The notes beneath the pieces are model-generated. The model did not search any database and was not told where the DNA came from. It worked only from the letters and a program-made list of their open reading frames with translations. The position numbers and the translations under genes are program-made. Source: Nitrososphaerota archaeon (GTDB lineage: Archaea > Thermoproteota > Nitrososphaeria > Nitrososphaerales > Gagatemarchaeaceae). Taken from it: a stretch of 23,682 nt of DNA. The stretch is from contig VBPK01000101.1 in the NCBI GenBank assembly GCA_005877225.1, positions 1 through 23,682 of the forward strand. The letters run 5' to 3'. Below, in pieces: positions 21,219-23,682 of this stretch; position 1 is the stretch's first letter; every line of letters starts with the position of its first letter.

Positions 21219-22391
21219 TTGGACGCCAAGCGGGAAGGCCTGAGTCTCGGAAAGGCAGCACTGGTCGTGTATGCCTCTCTCTTGGTCTTCACGATCGTCC
21301 TGATGGTACTCTCGATCCCTGCAGGCCTTTACACGGTCTATTCCACGCACATCTCAAACACGTCCCTCTCCTCAGCCTCTCCGATCAATAATCTCGGACT
21401 ATTCGTAGGCATTTACACAGTATCTGTTCCCGTGGCGACCTCCTTTGGTTCGCTCTTCACCGTCTTGACCGCCGTCTACGCTGCCCTCCTGGCCTTCGCC
21501 GGTTTCCAACACAGGAACGCGCTTTCTGCGATTAGGTCGGCGCTGGCGCAAGGTTCGAGTGAACTCTTTGGCAATTCTCTCCTCGCCTCCATAATCGCGC
21601 TCGGAGCCCTTACCCTCGGGATCGGCCTTCTCGAGATAATCCAGGCTGGCGCGGGAATCAAAACGGGCTCGATCTCGGGGGACCCGCTTCTCCTCTTCCT
21701 AAGTATCACTCTCGCGCCTCTCCGGGAGGAGCTGGGGTTCAGAGTGGCGCTGGTGGGGTTCCTCGCCCTCGTGCTCGGCTTCCGCTCCTCCGTCAAGACG
21801 GGCCTCAAAGCGTTGTGGAGACCCTCGGCCATCCTCACGGGTGCGCCGGGGGACCTCCCGAACAAGGTTGGGCTTTCAATCATGGTAGGGATAAGCTCGA
21901 TACTCTTCGGTGCGGCCCACTACTTCTCCGGCGCGGGGTGGGATGTGGGGAAGGTGAGCGAGGCCACAGCCGCCGGGGTAGTCCTGGGGTATCTCTACGT
22001 AAGGTACGGTTTTCACGCGGCCGTCCTGCTCCACTGGGGCGTAAACTACTTCGGGTCAGCCTTCGCCTTCTTCGGGCAGGGTGTCTGGGGCATTCCCTGG
22101 GACTCCAACTTCGGGAACCCTCTGAGCGTCCTCGTCGAGCTAGACCTCTTTATCCTCATCGGCGTGACGAGCTTCTTCCTCGTCGGCTACAAGATACTTA
22201 AACGACTGGCTCGAGCGAGAGGTGCGATAGAAAGTGACAGTGGTGGGAGCCTCAATCCTCAAGGACCTGGTGCGCAAGTACAGGGTGATCAACCCCGCGG
22301 CGGACGCGAACTTCGACGGGGACGGTTACGTCCTCACCGTGAGAGAAGACAGGACGCTGAACTACCTCGAGCACCGGAACGTCGTCTCTAA
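21219..22391 (+). CDS. CPBP (Rce1-like) intramembrane metalloprotease, odd 3' end
   Basis: A multi-pass membrane protein with the three CPBP/Rce1 motifs: EExxxR (REELGFRV, near residue 169), FxxxH (FGAAH, near 229) and HxxxN (HWGVN, near 271). Such proteins are glutamate-dependent metalloproteases involved in prenyl-protein or bacteriocin-type processing, or have lost activity. It starts with TTG 21219 (DAKREGLSLGKAALVV). After the last helix (LFILIGVTSFFLVGYKIL) and KRLARARGAIE, the frame continues for about 52 codons of low-complexity Gly/Arg/Pro that lie wholly within the next gene. A TGA at 22235-22237 in another frame would overlap that gene's GTG start as GTGA, so a small frameshift near the 3' end is likely and the natural protein probably ends near 22237. 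Confidence 0.82.
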   Translation: MDAKREGLSLGKAALVVYASLLVFTIVLMVLSIPAGLYTVYSTHISNTSLSSASPINNLGLFVGIYTVSVPVATSFGSLFTVLTAVYAALLAFAGFQHRNALSAIRSALAQGSSELFGNSLLASIIALGALTLGIGLLEIIQAGAGIKTGSISGDPLLLFLSITLAPLREELGFRVALVGFLALVLGFRSSVKTGLKALWRPSAILTGAPGDLPNKVGLSIMVGISSILFGAAHYFSGAGWDVGKVSEATAAGVVLGYLYVRYGFHAAVLLHWGVNYFGSAFAFFGQGVWGIPWDSNFGNPLSVLVELDLFILIGVTSFFLVGYKILKRLARARGAIESDSGGSLNPQGPGAQVQGDQPRGGRELRRGRLRPHRERRQDAELPRAPERRL

Positions 22392-22770
22392 CGAGATTGT
22401 TTTCACTCCGCCGGACTACGTGGCGCACCTCAGCGCGAAGAGCAAGTACGGGCGGCTCGGGCTCTCGTTCCTGAACTCCGTCAAGGTTCACAGCGGCTTC
22501 GTCGGGAGGCTTGTCCTGGAGCTTGTCAATCTGAGTAACGAAAGAAACCCAATCACCATAAAGCGCGGCGCCCCATTCATGCACATCGAGTTCCTAAGGA
22601 GGGAGGGGGAGCCCTCGCCCTACTCCGGGCAGTACATGTTTCAGTACATGGACGAGAGAGAGACGGAACTCTACATAGAGATCCTCGAGGAGAACTACGC
22701 ACGCCTCTTCCCCAAGAAGATGCTTGCCCAGATACGAAGGAATCGGCTGAAGACAGACAGGGGATCCTGA
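22234..22770 (+). CDS. dcd: dCTP deaminase/dUTPase family protein
   Basis: A trimeric nucleotide enzyme family that makes dUMP precursors or removes dUTP. The product has 178 residues. Family landmarks are SAKSKYGRLGLSF (the Ser and Arg of the S-x3-R segment), VHSGFVGRLVLELVNLS (the glutamate used by dCTP deaminase is present in LEL), ITIKRGAPFMHIEF and PYSGQYMFQ. Two positions differ from the textbook motifs: the Asp of I-D-x-GF reads HSGF, and the Gln of G-x-Q-x-x-F reads His (MHIEF). Either a divergent archaeal subfamily or altered specificity is possible. The GTG start lies within the nominal 3' end of the CPBP gene, probably in a GTGA coupling. Confidence 0.8.
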   Translation: MTVVGASILKDLVRKYRVINPAADANFDGDGYVLTVREDRTLNYLEHRNVVSNEIVFTPPDYVAHLSAKSKYGRLGLSFLNSVKVHSGFVGRLVLELVNLSNERNPITIKRGAPFMHIEFLRREGEPSPYSGQYMFQYMDERETELYIEILEENYARLFPKKMLAQIRRNRLKTDRGS

Positions 22771-22871
22771 ATTCCAGCGGTTTGAATTATGATTTGATTC
22801 TTTCTCTTCGACCTGTCACGTCGGAGACGGGATCAGGGATATCTTCGACCCGAGGCTGAGGAGATAGGTCG

Positions 22872-23682
22872 ATGGCCGTGATGTCCCGGACCCTCGTCAC
22901 GAAGGGCGCGGTCCTTGAGGTGAAGGACCTCAGAGTGGACTTCCACACCTATGCGGGCGATGTCAAGGCCCTGAACGGAGTGGAACTCACGGTCAAGAGG
23001 GGGGAGATTCTCGGTCTCGTCGGGGAGAGCGGATGCGGGAAGTCAGTGACGGCTCTCTCTATCGCCGGCCTCCTTCCTCAGAACGCCGAGGTGGTGAGCG
23101 GCGAGATCTTGCTCGAGGGGAGAGACCTCCTTCGGCTCACAAAGGAGGAATTGAGGCTGACGAGGCTGGGCGAGATAGCGATCGTCTTCCAGGACCCGGC
23201 CACCCAGCGCGGGGCTAAAGGAGTTCCACGATAGGACTGAGGGGAAACCACTCTCCCCCGCACTCGAGAAGGAGGGCATGAGACTCCGTTCCATCGAACC
23301 CTCTTCGAGACTGAGGAGGGGGGAGGTGAAGAGGCTCGCGAAGCTGCTCGCGCTCTCCTATCTGAGAATGGTGAAGCTACCGGACCCTGCGCGGGTCTTC
23401 AAGATGTACCCCTTTGAGCTTTCGGGAGGAATGAGACAGAGGGCGATTATCGCGATGGCGCTCGCCAGGAGGCCGAAACTCCTCCTCGCGGACGAAATCA
23501 CGACGGCACTCGATGTGACCGTCCAGGCGCAGATTCTCAGGCTGCTCAAGGAATTGAAGGAGCAGATAGATGCGTCCGTGATTCTCATCACCCACGACCT
23601 CGCAGTCGTCGCGGAGCTCTGCGACCGTGCGGCCGTGATGTACGCTGGAAACATCGTCGAGGTCGCTGAGGTGACGGAACTC
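22872..23682 (+). pseudogene. OppD/DppD-type ABC transporter ATPase, frame broken, cut by window end
   Basis: The cytoplasmic ATPase of a peptide/nickel-type importer. The first frame has LTVKRGEILGLVGESGCGKSVTALS in two conserved blocks (Walker A GESGCGKS) and the Q-loop IVFQDPAT, ending at TAG 23232. The second frame resumes just after DPAT with SAGLKEFHDRTEGK and continues through MYPFELSGGMRQR (signature), LLLADEITTALDVTVQAQIL (Walker B; DEI where DEP is usual) and ITHDLAVVAELCD (switch His) to the window edge. Between DPAT and SAGLKEF the usual SLNPV...VG-x-Q segment of about 12 residues is missing, and the frame shifts at about 23202-23206. GAGGAG precedes ATG 22872. The rest of the importer operon would lie downstream. 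Confidence 0.82.

Noticed and set aside
22780..22810. T-rich stretch after the deaminase gene as a terminator
   Set aside because: The T tract is short and interrupted, and no hairpin precedes it; too weak to call.
1..23682. CRISPR array or cas genes
   Set aside because: No regularly spaced direct repeats were seen. The only nuclease of related type is the IS-borne TnpB.

Overview
The window is archaeal, most likely from a heterotrophic lineage of the Thermoproteota/Thaumarchaeota side of the tree. The evidence is an archaeal-type GAPDH (SCNTT active site) coupled to PGK, an archaeal SHMT, two zinc-ribbon mini-proteins of a kind seen in Thaumarchaeota, an archaeal winged-helix protein, a dCTP deaminase/dUTPase relative, and TATA boxes about 29-33 nt upstream of many start codons (largely leaderless mRNAs). 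The DNA is GC-rich and genes lie close together on both strands. No rRNA, tRNA or CRISPR array was seen.

Layout. 1-3.5 kb: a secreted Asp-box protein, a small basic putative DNA-binding protein, and a membrane pair (PAP2 phosphatase plus a small two-helix protein). 3.6-5.8 kb: a PGK-GAPDH operon for the three-carbon part of glycolysis/gluconeogenesis. 5.85-7.24 kb: a tnpB-only IS605-type element, with tnpB frameshifted, whose right end meets the stop codon of a broken glyA. 7.2-11.0 kb (minus): MDH and a FixC-FixX fusion in one operon, then glyA from its own promoter. 11.1-12.1 kb: a polytopic membrane protein overlapping a winged-helix gene. 12.1-16.3 kb: two divergent zinc alcohol dehydrogenases sharing one TATA box, then the E1 alpha/beta subunits of a 2-oxoacid (or acetoin) dehydrogenase. 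16.3-20.8 kb: a peptide-modification-like locus (below). 20.9-23.7 kb: a zinc ribbon, a CPBP (Rce1-like) membrane protease, a dCTP deaminase-like enzyme, and an OppD-type ABC ATPase cut by the window edge.

The most interesting region is 16.7-19.7 kb. An ABC exporter is followed by an AT-rich promoter, a strong Shine-Dalgarno and a 21-codon gene encoding MPFE, eleven consecutive serines and an acidic DDEEDP tail. Thirteen nt later comes a P-loop kinase whose C-terminus is a PqqD-like domain, the fold used as a RiPP recognition element. A sarcosine-oxidase-like flavoenzyme converges on the kinase and overlaps it by 32 nt. I propose, as inference, a phosphoserine-rich ribosomal peptide system: precursor, RRE-guided kinase, exporter.

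A second window-wide pattern is that five otherwise well-conserved genes (PAP2, glyA, a zinc ADH, E1 alpha, OppD) each lack an internal block of about 12-37 codons and change frame at the gap. TnpB has two one-base frameshifts, and the CPBP gene reads implausibly far into its neighbour. Either the genome is decaying or the assembly has dropped short blocks; read mapping would decide.
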